A stretch of DNA of 64,000 nucleotides from Arenicella xantha. GTDB lineage: Bacteria; Pseudomonadota; Gammaproteobacteria; Arenicellales; Arenicellaceae. This document shows positions 18,112-27,388 of the stretch, piece after piece. The translations under genes were made by a program, and so were the position numbers. The stretch is from the NCBI RefSeq assembly GCF_003315245.1, contig NZ_QNRT01000001.1, positions 1,149,457-1,213,456 on the forward strand, written 5' to 3'. Each line of letters begins with the position of its first letter. Within the stretch, counting starts at the first letter, position 1. The notes below the pieces were generated by a model. It was not told the origin of the DNA. It saw only the letters and a list, made by a program, of their open reading frames with translations, and searched no databases.

Positions 18112-19947
18112 ATGTGTGGAATTGTAGGGGCAGCAGCGGCGCGAAATATTACGCCTACGTTATTGGATGGCTTGCGCCGCCTTGAATACCGAGGCTACGA
18201 CTCCGCGGGTTTAGCCGTCGTCGACGGCAAGGGACAACTCTCACTGCGTCGCAGTGTTGGCCGCGTTGCCAGTTTGACAGCAATAGCTGATCAGGTAGAC
18301 GGTCATGTGGGTATCGCTCATACACGCTGGGCAACCCACGGCCGACCCGCCGAGAATAATGCGCATCCACACACCAGCTCATCGCAGGTTGCAGTGGTGC
18401 ATAACGGCATTATCGAGAACCACCAAGAATTACGAGCTCGGCAAATTGAGCAAGGATTTCCATTCAGTTCTGAAACCGATACTGAAGTTATTGTTCATCA
18501 AATCGATTGGCATATGCAACAAGGCTTAGGCTTGCTGGCTGCGGTGCAAGCAACAGTATCTGAGCTACGCGGCGCCTATGGTTTAGGCGTGGTGTCCAAA
18601 CTGGAACCTGACACTCTAATCGCGGCTCGCAGCGGATCCCCTTTATTGATCGGCTTAGGTGAGCATGAAAATTTTATTGCCTCCGACATGTCGGCACTAA
18701 TCCCTGTATCGAACCGCTACATGGTTATGGAAGACGGCGATATTGCAAAGATCACCAGCACTTCAGTTGAGATTTTTGACCTTAACGGCCAACCAGTTGA
18801 ACGCAAAGTGATTATCAGCCACCTCAGTGACGAAGAGACCGAGCTGGAAGGGTATGCGCATTACATGAAGAAGGAAATTCATGAACAAACGCGCGCCATA
18901 ACTGAGACATTAGAAGGTCGACTCGGTGCCGACAGCGTCTTAGAGCTGCCGTTCGGTGACAATGCGCGGGAAATATTCGACCGTACCAAAGAGGTAAAAA
19001 TCATTGCCTGTGGTACTAGTTATTACGCCGCATCGGTAGCTCGCTACTGGTTTGAAGAATTCGGCATTAAGTGTGACGTAGAAATCGCTAGCGAATATCG
19101 CTACCGCAAACACGTAGTCAATCCCGGCACGTTGTTTATGACCATCTCACAGTCAGGCGAAACACTTGACACCATGGCCGCGCTGGAAATGGCTAAGACG
19201 ATGGGTTACTCGAATACACTATGCATTTGCAACGTACCTGAAAGCTCACTTGTCCGTGCTAGCGACTTAACCATTTTCACCCATGCTGGGCGTGAGATTG
19301 GGGTCGCCTCGACTAAAGCCTTTACTACCCAATTAGTCACCTTGCTAATGGTTGCAATCTGCTTAAGACGTAGACGCTTGGGCGACGGCAGAACAATTGA
19401 TGCCATGGAAACTGAGATCGTCAACGAGCTGCGCACGCTGCCCCAACAAATTGAAAACGTGCTGAGTTTAGAAGACCAAATAATTGTCATGTCGAAGCAC
19501 TTTGGAGATAAAGAACACGCTTTATTTTTGGGTCGCGGAGCACATTTCCCAATTGCTATGGAAGGCGCACTAAAGCTTAAAGAAATTTCTTATATTCATG
19601 CTGAAGCCTACGCTGCAGGCGAATTAAAACACGGCCCGCTGGCATTAATAGACGAAGATATGCCGGTGGTTGCGGTTGCCCCGAATGACGAATTATTGGA
19701 AAAACTCAAATCCAATTTGGAAGAGGTAAGAGCACGCGGCGGTAAGCTGTTTGTATTTGCCGATGCCGAATCCGGCCTAAGGTCAGACGATCAAGTAATG
19801 GTCTTGAACGTTGCTCCGGTCAATAATTTTATAGCTCCCATACTTTATGTGGTGCCGCTACAACTGCTGGCGTACCACGTTGCGTTATTAAAAGGCACGG
19901 ACATCGATAAACCTCGAAACTTAGCCAAATCAGTGACGGTCGAATAA
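18112..19947 (+). CDS. glmS: Glutamine-fructose-6-phosphate aminotransferase (isomerizing)
   Basis: A 611-residue enzyme forming glucosamine-6-phosphate from fructose-6-phosphate and glutamine. The N-terminal glutaminase begins MCGIVGA, with Cys2 exposed as nucleophile after Met removal. Two SIS domains follow, with CGTSYYAA and SQSGET in the first and LGRGAHFPIAMEGALKLKE in the second; the C-terminus KSVTVE is typical. No glmS ribozyme is present in the short glmU-glmS gap, as expected outside Firmicutes. uvrD begins immediately after the stop codon. Confidence 0.97.
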   Translation: MCGIVGAAAARNITPTLLDGLRRLEYRGYDSAGLAVVDGKGQLSLRRSVGRVASLTAIADQVDGHVGIAHTRWATHGRPAENNAHPHTSSSQVAVVHNGIIENHQELRARQIEQGFPFSSETDTEVIVHQIDWHMQQGLGLLAAVQATVSELRGAYGLGVVSKLEPDTLIAARSGSPLLIGLGEHENFIASDMSALIPVSNRYMVMEDGDIAKITSTSVEIFDLNGQPVERKVIISHLSDEETELEGYAHYMKKEIHEQTRAITETLEGRLGADSVLELPFGDNAREIFDRTKEVKIIACGTSYYAASVARYWFEEFGIKCDVEIASEYRYRKHVVNPGTLFMTISQSGETLDTMAALEMAKTMGYSNTLCICNVPESSLVRASDLTIFTHAGREIGVASTKAFTTQLVTLLMVAICLRRRRLGDGRTIDAMETEIVNELRTLPQQIENVLSLEDQIIVMSKHFGDKEHALFLGRGAHFPIAMEGALKLKEISYIHAEAYAAGELKHGPLALIDEDMPVVAVAPNDELLEKLKSNLEEVRARGGKLFVFADAESGLRSDDQVMVLNVAPVNNFIAPILYVVPLQLLAYHVALLKGTDIDKPRNLAKSVTVE

Positions 19948-22122
19948 GTGGATATTTCACATATTTTTAATGAGCTAAACGACGCTCAACGTGAGGCCGT
20001 CGCTGCGGCTCCTTCACCGGTATTGATTCTGGCAGGGGCTGGCAGCGGTAAGACTCGCGTGCTGACGTCACGAATAGCGTACTTAGTCGAAGCACACAAC
20101 GTGTCTCCGCTGTCAATTATGGCGGTGACCTTTACCAATAAAGCCAGCAAGGAGATGCGCATACGCATTGAAGAAATGCTCGGCCTCCCCATGTCTGGAA
20201 TGTGGATCGGTACTTTTCACAGCCTTGCGCATCGCTTACTTCGTCAGCACTATCAAGAAGCTAATTTGCCGCAGGCATTCCAGATACTCGACAGTGACGA
20301 CCAGCTACGAATGATCAAACGTAGCCTCAAAGAGCTCGCGCTGGATGAAGCTTATTGGCCACCAAAACAAGTACAGTGGTTTATCAGTGGACACAAAGAA
20401 GAAGGGCGACGTCCGACCGGCGTGCCGCCCAGCAATGACCCGCAACAACAAACCCTGCTAGCGGTTTACAGTCATTACGAATCCTTATGTCAACGCTTTG
20501 GATTGATCGATTTCTCGGAGCTGCTACTGCGTGCCTACGAGTTGCTTAAAAACAATGAAGTGTTGCGCGCACGTTACCAAGACCGTTTTCAACATGTACT
20601 GGTCGACGAGTTCCAAGACACCAACTCAATCCAATATGCATGGTTACGCCTGCTGGTACAAAAGTCTCGCAATCTATTCGCGGTCGGCGATGATGACCAA
20701 AGCATTTACGGATGGCGCGGCGCCAAAGTCGAGAACATCCTGCAATTTGAGAAAGATTTTCCCGACACCAAAGTCGTGCGCCTCGAGCAAAACTATCGCT
20801 CCACCAGTCATATCTTAAGCGCCGCAAATGCTGTTATTGAAAACAACAATACACGCCTTGGCAAGAACTTATGGACCGCCGGTGAAGACGGTGAACAGGT
20901 CAAACTCTATACCGCTTATAACGAACAAGACGAAGCGCGCTTTATTATTGACCAAATCCAAGCATGGGTAGATCAAGGAGGCTTGCGCAGCGAAGTCGCT
21001 ATTCTTTATCGTTCAAATGCTCAGTCTCGAACCTTCGAGGAACGCCTATTAAATGTCGGCATGCCATATCGAGTCTACGGTGGACTACGCTTTTTCGAGC
21101 GTGCCGAGATTAAAGATGCGCTTGCGTATTTGCGACTCTGTACCCGCGGCGATGATGACCCCTCATTTGAGCGCATCGTCAACACTCCAACTCGCGGCAT
21201 TGGCAACAAAACCGTCGACACCATTCGCGAATACGCTCGACAAAACCAGCTTTCCATGTGGGATGCGGCAAATCAGCTAGTCATCGGCTCCCAGCTAACG
21301 TCTAGAGCGCAATCAGCATTAGCCGTATTTGTGAACCTAATCCAAGAAATACGCTCACAAATTCAGGACCAAGACCTGTTTCAGCAAATTGAGATTATGC
21401 TGGATCTCAGCAAGCTACTAGAGCATTTTAAGAAGGAAAAAGGTGAGAAAGGCCAAGCGCGCGTAGAAAACTTGCAAGAACTGGTGACCGCAGCACGCGG
21501 ATACGAAATTGACGAAACTGACGACGACCTGCCGCCGCTTTCTTCATTCTTGGCTCACGCGGCACTAGAAGCCGGCGAAGGCCAAGCAGAAGAGTGGGAA
21601 GACTGTGTTCAGCTTATGAGCTTACACACCGCCAAAGGGCTCGAGTTCCCCTTAGTATTCCTCACCGGCCTCGAGGAAGGCTTATTTCCACACCAACGTT
21701 CATTGGAAGAAGGCTCCGGTCGGCTCGAAGAAGAACGACGATTGTGCTACGTGGGCATGACTCGCGCAATGCAACAACTGTGGTTGACACACGCCGAGAG
21801 TCGCCGTCTATATGGCTCGGAAAAATACACTAGTCCGTCTAGATTCCTCGGTGAAATTCCCGATGAATTGGTGCTTGCAGTACGGCCCAAACCAAAAACC
21901 AATTACTCGGCACCAGAACGCAAACACTCGGCTTGGGTCGATGACCAAAGTACCCACGAAAGCGGGGTTACGGTAGGCATGCGCGTTGGACATCCTAAAT
22001 TTGGTGAGGGTATGGTAGTCAATTTGGAGGGGCACGGTGAATATGCTCGAATCCAAATCAACTTTGCCGAGGTCGGCAGCAAATGGTTGGTGCTCGCCTA
22101 CGCCAACTTAACCCAGCTGTAA
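19948..22122 (+). CDS. uvrD: DNA helicase II (UvrD/Rep superfamily 1A)
   Basis: A 724-residue 3'-5' helicase for nucleotide excision and mismatch repair. It starts with GTG directly after the glmS stop. Walker A (AGAGSGKTR) is at about 29-37, the DExx box in VDEFQDTN, motif III in GDDDQSIYGWRGA, and motifs V/VI in TAKGLEFPLVFL and RRLCYVGMTRA. The C-terminal segment VGHPKFGEGMVV plus the final beta region marks UvrD rather than Rep. Being fused to the glm operon by zero spacing is unusual but may simply reflect compaction. The next gene appears to begin inside its 3' end. Confidence 0.95.
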   Translation: MDISHIFNELNDAQREAVAAAPSPVLILAGAGSGKTRVLTSRIAYLVEAHNVSPLSIMAVTFTNKASKEMRIRIEEMLGLPMSGMWIGTFHSLAHRLLRQHYQEANLPQAFQILDSDDQLRMIKRSLKELALDEAYWPPKQVQWFISGHKEEGRRPTGVPPSNDPQQQTLLAVYSHYESLCQRFGLIDFSELLLRAYELLKNNEVLRARYQDRFQHVLVDEFQDTNSIQYAWLRLLVQKSRNLFAVGDDDQSIYGWRGAKVENILQFEKDFPDTKVVRLEQNYRSTSHILSAANAVIENNNTRLGKNLWTAGEDGEQVKLYTAYNEQDEARFIIDQIQAWVDQGGLRSEVAILYRSNAQSRTFEERLLNVGMPYRVYGGLRFFERAEIKDALAYLRLCTRGDDDPSFERIVNTPTRGIGNKTVDTIREYARQNQLSMWDAANQLVIGSQLTSRAQSALAVFVNLIQEIRSQIQDQDLFQQIEIMLDLSKLLEHFKKEKGEKGQARVENLQELVTAARGYEIDETDDDLPPLSSFLAHAALEAGEGQAEEWEDCVQLMSLHTAKGLEFPLVFLTGLEEGLFPHQRSLEEGSGRLEEERRLCYVGMTRAMQQLWLTHAESRRLYGSEKYTSPSRFLGEIPDELVLAVRPKPKTNYSAPERKHSAWVDDQSTHESGVTVGMRVGHPKFGEGMVVNLEGHGEYARIQINFAEVGSKWLVLAYANLTQL

Positions 22123-22802
22123 CGGTAAGTACGTTGTCTACTCCACCAGTGCCTGAACGCGTGGTATTGCTGCATGGCTTACTGCGCACGCGGAGCGCCA
22201 TGAGCCGCCTCGCTACGGAGTTACAAGCAGATTATGAAGTAGTCAATCAAACCTATCCGTCGCGACGTCATAATATTGAGACATTGGCAACTTTAGCTAT
22301 CGAAAACGGCTTAGCCAACCGCCAAGCCGGGCAGAAAGTGCATTTCGTTACTCACTCGCTAGGCGGTATTTTGGTACGTCAGTATCTGAGCCAGCACCAG
22401 ATCGAAGATCTTGGCCATGTGGTGATGATCGGACCACCGAATCAAGGCAGTGAAATTGTCGAAGCGTTTCAGCAGAACCCCATGCTTGCAATGTTGTTCA
22501 ACAGCCTAAATGGCCCAGCCGGAAAACAACTAGGCTCTCATCCAAACAGCAAACCCAATACCCTTGGGGCGGTAGATTTCTCGCTCGGAGTAATCGCTGG
22601 CAACCGGCGTCTGGATCCGATCTTATCTAACCTGCTACCAACCGAAAGCGACGGTAAAGTCACAGTCAAAAGCTCTATGGTGGACGGCATGCAAGACCAT
22701 ATTGTACTGCCAGTGGATCACACCTTCATGATGCGCGACAAACGCGTTATTCGCCAGGTCAAATATTTTCTCGAAAAAGGCTGCTTTCTCCACAATGATT
22801 GA
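22083..22802 (+). CDS. Alpha/beta hydrolase (lipase/PGAP1-like)
   Basis: A protein of up to 239 residues with VVLLHGLLRT (oxyanion strand), the nucleophile elbow THSLGG and IGPPNQGSE. It resembles small lipase-like or PGAP1-like esterases; the substrate is unknown. The start is uncertain. The ATG at 22083 overlaps uvrD by 40 bases with GAGG ten bases upstream, and a TTG at 22134 preceded by GGTAAG would remove the overlap. Either way it is translationally linked to uvrD, and it overlaps the next gene by eight bases. Confidence 0.75.
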   Translation: MVGARLRQLNPAVTVSTLSTPPVPERVVLLHGLLRTRSAMSRLATELQADYEVVNQTYPSRRHNIETLATLAIENGLANRQAGQKVHFVTHSLGGILVRQYLSQHQIEDLGHVVMIGPPNQGSEIVEAFQQNPMLAMLFNSLNGPAGKQLGSHPNSKPNTLGAVDFSLGVIAGNRRLDPILSNLLPTESDGKVTVKSSMVDGMQDHIVLPVDHTFMMRDKRVIRQVKYFLEKGCFLHND

Positions 22803-23331
22803 GCAACTCACCCAATTAAAAATAGAAACCGAGCGTTTACGCATTCGTCGTATTGAGGACGCCGATGTAAAAGCGATTTACCCGATCCACAGTGAACCGG
22901 TCGTCAATCGCTACTTACCATACGACACTTGGACATCTTGGGATGACGCCAAGCATTGGTATGCCAGAGTTCTCGAGCGGCGACGTATTCTCGAGGCTGA
23001 GCAATTCGTAATCGAGTTGAAGGACTCGGCGAATATCATTGGCACCTGCATTGCATTCAGTTTCTGCCCGAATGCGCGCAGTCTTGAGTTTGGCTATGTT
23101 CTAGGGCGAGCCGCATGGAAACAAGGCTACATGCTTGAAGCCATGTCGAGCTTTGTGCCAACTTTGCAACAACGGTTAGCCTTGAACACGCTGATTGCCA
23201 GAGTTGAGTCTGACAATCTTGCTTCGTTAGCTCTCGTTAAAAAACTTGGATTCAAGCACATCGACACGATGATTAGCAGCGATGGAGTACACTTATGCCA
23301 ATTACAAAAACAATACGGAAGCACAGCATGA
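22795..23331 (+). CDS. GNAT family N-acetyltransferase (RimJ/RimL-like)
   Basis: A 178-residue acetyl-CoA-dependent transferase. The N-terminal LKIETERLRIRRIEDADV and the acetyl-CoA region around LEFGYVLGRAAWKQGYMLEA, then NLASLALVKKLGF, match the RimJ/RimL-like GNAT subgroup. The acceptor (protein N-terminus or small molecule) cannot be inferred. It overlaps the upstream hydrolase by eight bases and the downstream hydratase gene by four (ATGA). Confidence 0.85.
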   Translation: MIEQLTQLKIETERLRIRRIEDADVKAIYPIHSEPVVNRYLPYDTWTSWDDAKHWYARVLERRRILEAEQFVIELKDSANIIGTCIAFSFCPNARSLEFGYVLGRAAWKQGYMLEAMSSFVPTLQQRLALNTLIARVESDNLASLALVKKLGFKHIDTMISSDGVHLCQLQKQYGSTA

Positions 23332-24083
23332 GTACCATTCTGACGACTGAAAACAGCGGCGTTTTCACGATTAGTTTAAACCGGCCCGACGCATTCAACT
23401 CATTTACCCCAGACATGCTACACGCGCTGAGCGCTGCTCTCAACGAGGCAGACCACAGTAAGACTGCCAACGTTATCGTATTAGAGGGCAACGGGCGCGG
23501 CTTCTCGGCTGGCGTTGACCTAAAGATATTACAGGGCATCGAACCTGCCGCAGGGCGTATCGGTGATGTCTTCGATACTATCGCTAACTCAGTCACTGCG
23601 GCGATTAGAAATCATCGCTTGCCAGTAATAGCCAAAGTGCATGGCGCGTGTTTCACCGGCGCTTTGGAGATTGCGTTAAGCTGTGACTTTATTATTGCCG
23701 AGGCTAAAACCAAGTTTGGTGATACGCATGCTAAATGGGGCTTACGACCAACGTGGGGGATGGCACAGAACTTGGCGCGAGCAGTCGGCGTACGTCGCGC
23801 CCGCCAGTTATCATTTTCAGCAGCGGTCTTTTCGGGCACTCAGGCGCATGCTTGGGGCTTGGTTAATGAGGTTGCCGCTGACGCCGACGCGTTAACCGAG
23901 CGGGTAGCGCAACTCGCACAAGAAATATCCAGTGGCAGCACTGCCGCGATTGAGGCTTATAAAAAGCTCTATCAATTGCACGAAGAATGTCATCCACTCG
24001 AATCCGCATTAGCCGCTGAAAACGAGCTACAGTTCCCGAACATTAGCGACACCAAAGATCGACTCGGCAACTTTGGTACATAA
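23328..24083 (+). CDS. Enoyl-CoA hydratase/isomerase family protein
   Basis: A 251-residue crotonase-fold protein. The oxyanion-hole segments RGFSAGVDLK and the GACFTGALEIALSCD region are recognisable. Catalytic acids differ between subfamilies, so hydratase, isomerase or hydrolase activity cannot be chosen. I start at the ATG that overlaps the GNAT stop (ATGA); an in-frame ATG 33 bases upstream is less likely. It is last in a coupled run behind uvrD and converges on yrfG. Confidence 0.87.
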   Translation: MSTILTTENSGVFTISLNRPDAFNSFTPDMLHALSAALNEADHSKTANVIVLEGNGRGFSAGVDLKILQGIEPAAGRIGDVFDTIANSVTAAIRNHRLPVIAKVHGACFTGALEIALSCDFIIAEAKTKFGDTHAKWGLRPTWGMAQNLARAVGVRRARQLSFSAAVFSGTQAHAWGLVNEVAADADALTERVAQLAQEISSGSTAAIEAYKKLYQLHEECHPLESALAAENELQFPNISDTKDRLGNFGT

Positions 24084-24197
24084 TTTGGCGCATAACGAGT
24101 AGGTCACTGATAGTGGCACTGATAGGACATTGGGACGGAAAACCAATTAGTTGTCAGGAACTCGTATCGTAGCCCTGAACCTAGGTGTCCTTAGGGT

Positions 24198-24839
24198 TCA
24201 AACAAGTTCATCAAGCATATGAAAGCGGCTGCCGCTGGCTCGTTGCGCTTGAGAATCAGGTTTGGCGATACTGAACACATGCGCAATGCCGTAATCATCG
24301 GCAGCCTCAAGCACCGATTCACTGTCATCCAAGAACAGCGTTCGGCTTGGGTCGAATGCTTTTAGTTTCTGCAAAGAGTCCCAAAATCCACGGTCTTCTT
24401 TCGGATAGTCCAGCTCATGCGAACAGTGCATTTGATCAAAATATTGATCGATCTGAGTATGCTGAATTTTCAGATCCAACACCTTACGATGCGCATTAGT
24501 GATTAAACGCACATCTTCGCTCTCGGTTTGGCAGCGTTGTAAAAATGCTTGCGCGTTAGGTCGATAGGCTATTTTATGCGCTGTCTCGGTTTTATGCTGC
24601 ATGATGTCGATATCCAGCGTATCACTCCAAAAATCCACGCAATACCAATTCAATGTGCCCATATGTTTGCGAAACAGTGGCATTAGCCGCTCCTTAGCCG
24701 CCTCGGCAGGCAAGCCGTGCCGCGCGCCCCACACAACGGGCAAATGCTCTTGCCAGAAATGGTTATCGTAATGCAGATCCAACAGCGTTCCGTCCATATC
24801 CAGGAGCACTGTATCAATATTTTGCCAATCTATTTGCAT
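24198..24839 (-). CDS. yrfG: GMP/IMP nucleotidase, HAD family (YrfG-like)
   Basis: A 213-residue haloacid-dehalogenase-like phosphatase. Motif I is LLDMDGTLLDL (about 12-22), with the YrfG-typical continuation HYDNHFWQEHLPVVW; motif II lies in LITNAHRK and motif IV in LFLDDSESVLEAA. E. coli YrfG dephosphorylates GMP and IMP. The ATG has no ribosome site and lies six bases from a perfect TATAAT, suggesting a leaderless message. It diverges from dapF. Confidence 0.85.
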   Translation of the reverse strand: MQIDWQNIDTVLLDMDGTLLDLHYDNHFWQEHLPVVWGARHGLPAEAAKERLMPLFRKHMGTLNWYCVDFWSDTLDIDIMQHKTETAHKIAYRPNAQAFLQRCQTESEDVRLITNAHRKVLDLKIQHTQIDQYFDQMHCSHELDYPKEDRGFWDSLQKLKAFDPSRTLFLDDSESVLEAADDYGIAHVFSIAKPDSQAQRASGSRFHMLDELV

Positions 24840-24845
24840 GCGCTG

Positions 24846-24851
24846 ATTATA
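24846..24851 (-). promoter_or_regulatory. -10 box of yrfG, six bases before ATG (leaderless candidate)
   Basis: A perfect TATAAT followed by CAGCGC and the yrfG ATG on the minus strand. Spacing and the TATAATCAG core are the same as at pdxA. Confidence 0.5.
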
Positions 24852-24935
24852 CTGAATTCGGCGTGAGTATTGCGAATACCAAACGAGTATTCGGTATTTT
24901 AAGAGTTAGCCATCAATTTATGCTTAAATACCCGC

Positions 24936-25769
24936 ATGGAACTGCACTTTACAAAAATGCACGGCTTAGGCAATGACTTTGTTGTTTTGGATTTTACCAA
25001 GCAACCGTTAGCGCTATCGTCGGCACAAGCGGCATTAATCGCTGATCGCCACTTCGGCGTGGGTTGTGATCAAATTTTGATCGTTGAGACATCTGATACC
25101 GACGGTGTCGACTTCAAATATCGCATCCTCAACGCTGATGGCTCGGAAGTAGGTCAGTGTGGCAATGGTGCACGCTGTTTCGTACGCTATGTACATGACA
25201 AAGGGTTAAGCGCTAAAAACCCGATCAGTGTAGAAACCCTAAGCGGCCAAATGACGCTCACTATCGACCCAGTTACACGACTGGTAACGGTGAATATGGG
25301 GGCCCCACGATTTGCCCCTAAAACCATACCACTGGCTGTGGGCAACAAAGCCGATCGTTACTCGCTAGATATCGACGGGCAAACTGTCGAATTTAGCGCG
25401 CTGTCGATGGGAAACCCGCATGCAGTATTAGTAATCGACGATGTACAGACCGCTCCGGTGCAGCAACTTGGGTCGATATTAGAATCACACCCGATATTTC
25501 CAGAGCGCGCCAATATTGGTTTTATGCAAATAAATGACCGGCAAAATATTAGTCTGCGCGTGTTTGAACGCGGTGCCGGTGAAACCATCGCATGCGGCTC
25601 CGGTGCCTGCGCAGCGGTGGTGGCAGGTATCCAAATGGGCTTGCTTGATCAGCATGTACTCGCTCAATTGACTGGCGGCGACCTCCAAATCACATGGGCA
25701 GGCGAAGGCCAACCCGTTATGATGACCGGACCAGCCGAGACCACGTTTGAAGGACGCTTAACTCTTTAA
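24936..25769 (+). CDS. dapF: Diaminopimelate epimerase
   Basis: A 277-residue PLP-independent racemase converting LL- to meso-diaminopimelate for lysine and peptidoglycan synthesis. The catalytic cysteine pair is present: Cys75 in GQCGNGARC and Cys218 in ETIACGSGAC. MHGLGNDFVVLD at the N-terminus is diagnostic. No Shine-Dalgarno is seen; a weak extended -10 (TG-C-TTAAAT) ends six bases before the ATG, so this could be another leaderless start, though the hexamer is poor. First of dapF-DUF484-xerC, a widely conserved order. Confidence 0.97.
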   Translation: MELHFTKMHGLGNDFVVLDFTKQPLALSSAQAALIADRHFGVGCDQILIVETSDTDGVDFKYRILNADGSEVGQCGNGARCFVRYVHDKGLSAKNPISVETLSGQMTLTIDPVTRLVTVNMGAPRFAPKTIPLAVGNKADRYSLDIDGQTVEFSALSMGNPHAVLVIDDVQTAPVQQLGSILESHPIFPERANIGFMQINDRQNISLRVFERGAGETIACGSGACAAVVAGIQMGLLDQHVLAQLTGGDLQITWAGEGQPVMMTGPAETTFEGRLTL

Positions 25770-25802
25770 ACCTCACATTAATCACAATTCAAGAAACCTC
25801 AG

Positions 25803-26474
25803 ATGAAACCAGCCGAACGCAAAGACCAGATCAGCAAACAAGATGTGGCTGCTTTTCTCAGCGACAATCCGAGCATATTTCAGCAACATCCAGAGTTACT
25901 CGAGCTAATTAGCTTGAGTGACAGTCGCGGCACGGCAAGCCTAATCGAACGACAAGTCGCCATGCTAAATGAACGCTTGCGACAGCATAAATCACAACAC
26001 TCACAATTCGTACAGGTAGCCCGTGAGAACGAGCAAATCAGTGACAATTTCACTCACGTGATATGTCAGATGATCGGATTTACTAATTTGTCCGAGTTCG
26101 CCACTGAGTTTCCTAAAGAATTACGCAACAAATTTGAAATCGACGAAGTGTCATTTAAGACCGCTCAAGCCGTCTCTCGCAAACCCAGCGATAGCAATGG
26201 CTACACTGAGACGTTACGACGCTTAATCAATAATCGCGCAGTTTGCGACAATCGCTGGCCAAGCACGATCATGAACCTGTTTTTTAGCACAGACATCAAT
26301 TCGGCAGCACTGGTGCCAATGCGTACCAACTCAAGCTCCGAAACCCTTGGTGTATTAGCACTCGGTTCACGCGACCCCGAACGCTATACTAACGACCTTG
26401 GAACCGCGCACCTAGACCGTCTAGGCTTGATGTCCGGCATTTGTTTGGCCCGACTGCAACCAAGCAGCGTATAA
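25803..26474 (+). CDS. DUF484 family protein
   Basis: A 223-residue cytosolic protein. The N-terminal segment VAAFLSDNPSIFQQHPELL is the DUF484 signature, followed by a coiled-coil stretch with ERQVAMLNERLRQHK and a GAF-like C-terminal domain (LGVLALGSRDPERY). Its function is undetermined. It sits between dapF and xerC, the position it holds in many gammaproteobacteria, eight bases before xerC. Confidence 0.9.
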   Translation: MKPAERKDQISKQDVAAFLSDNPSIFQQHPELLELISLSDSRGTASLIERQVAMLNERLRQHKSQHSQFVQVARENEQISDNFTHVICQMIGFTNLSEFATEFPKELRNKFEIDEVSFKTAQAVSRKPSDSNGYTETLRRLINNRAVCDNRWPSTIMNLFFSTDINSAALVPMRTNSSSETLGVLALGSRDPERYTNDLGTAHLDRLGLMSGICLARLQPSSV

Positions 26475-26481
26475 GTACGCC

Positions 26482-27381
26482 ATGGCAAATAGCCCGGCTG
26501 ACAATGTCGACAATTATCTGACCAGCCTCTCAGTCGAACGGCGACTATCACTACACACCACTCGTGCTTACCGGCGTGACATCACAAAACTTATCCAGTT
26601 CTGTGATCAACGCGGCGCACTGCTATGGCAAGGTCTCAATAATCATATTGCACGACTATTCGCCGCCAGCTTAAACGCCAATGGCATGAGTGCAAAAAGT
26701 ATCCAGCGCATCCTGTCGGCTAATCGCGGATTCTGCCAGTATTTAATCCAACAACGCCAGCTAACGGCAAATCCATTTGACGACGTGCGCGCGCCAAAAG
26801 GCGAGAAACGGTTGCCCAAAACACTATCGGTCGACCAAGTCACCTCGCTCGTGGAGATTAATGTGAATGACCCACTTAGCTATCGAGACAAAGCGGTGCT
26901 GGAGCTGTTTTACTCTAGCGGGCTGCGCTTGGCCGAGTTATGCGGGCTAGACTTGCACGATCTAAACCTTTCGGAACGCATGATGCGAGTTAGCGGTAAG
27001 GGCAATAAAATGCGCGATCTACCGATAGGTCGGCAAGCGGACCAAGCAATCCGAGCTTGGCTACTACAACGTAATACGCTGCCATTAAAAGATTACGATG
27101 CCTTGTTCGTTAGTCAGCATGGCCGACGCATCAGCCCCCGTTCGATTCAAGCAAGAGTAAAATATTGGGCAACTAAACAGGGCATCGAAATATCAGTCAG
27201 CCCACACATGTTACGACATTCATTTGCCAGCCATCTGTTAGAATCAAGCGGAGAATTACGTGCCGTGCAAGAACTCTTGGGGCACGCCAACATAAGCACT
27301 ACCCAGATCTACACGCATCTAGATTTCCAGCATCTTGCGCAAGTGTATGACGACGCTCATCCGAGAGCTAAAAAGAAATAG
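26482..27381 (+). CDS. xerC: Tyrosine recombinase XerC
   Basis: A 299-residue site-specific recombinase that, with XerD, resolves chromosome dimers at dif. The catalytic set is complete: Arg149 (SSGLRLAEL), Lys173 (SGKGNKMR), His242 and Arg245 (HMLRHSFASHLL), His268 (LLGHANIS) and Tyr277 (TQIYTHLD). The N-terminal SAM-like DNA-binding domain is intact. Length and position after dapF-DUF484 identify XerC rather than XerD or an integron or phage integrase. Confidence 0.95.
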   Translation: MANSPADNVDNYLTSLSVERRLSLHTTRAYRRDITKLIQFCDQRGALLWQGLNNHIARLFAASLNANGMSAKSIQRILSANRGFCQYLIQQRQLTANPFDDVRAPKGEKRLPKTLSVDQVTSLVEINVNDPLSYRDKAVLELFYSSGLRLAELCGLDLHDLNLSERMMRVSGKGNKMRDLPIGRQADQAIRAWLLQRNTLPLKDYDALFVSQHGRRISPRSIQARVKYWATKQGIEISVSPHMLRHSFASHLLESSGELRAVQELLGHANISTTQIYTHLDFQHLAQVYDDAHPRAKKK

Positions 27382-27388
27382 AGATCCT

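Noticed and set aside
24176-24200. Terminator hairpin between the enoyl-CoA hydratase and yrfG genes
   Set aside because: TGAACC and GGTTCA pair, but the inner stem is imperfect, the right arm overlaps the yrfG stop codon and no U-tract follows.
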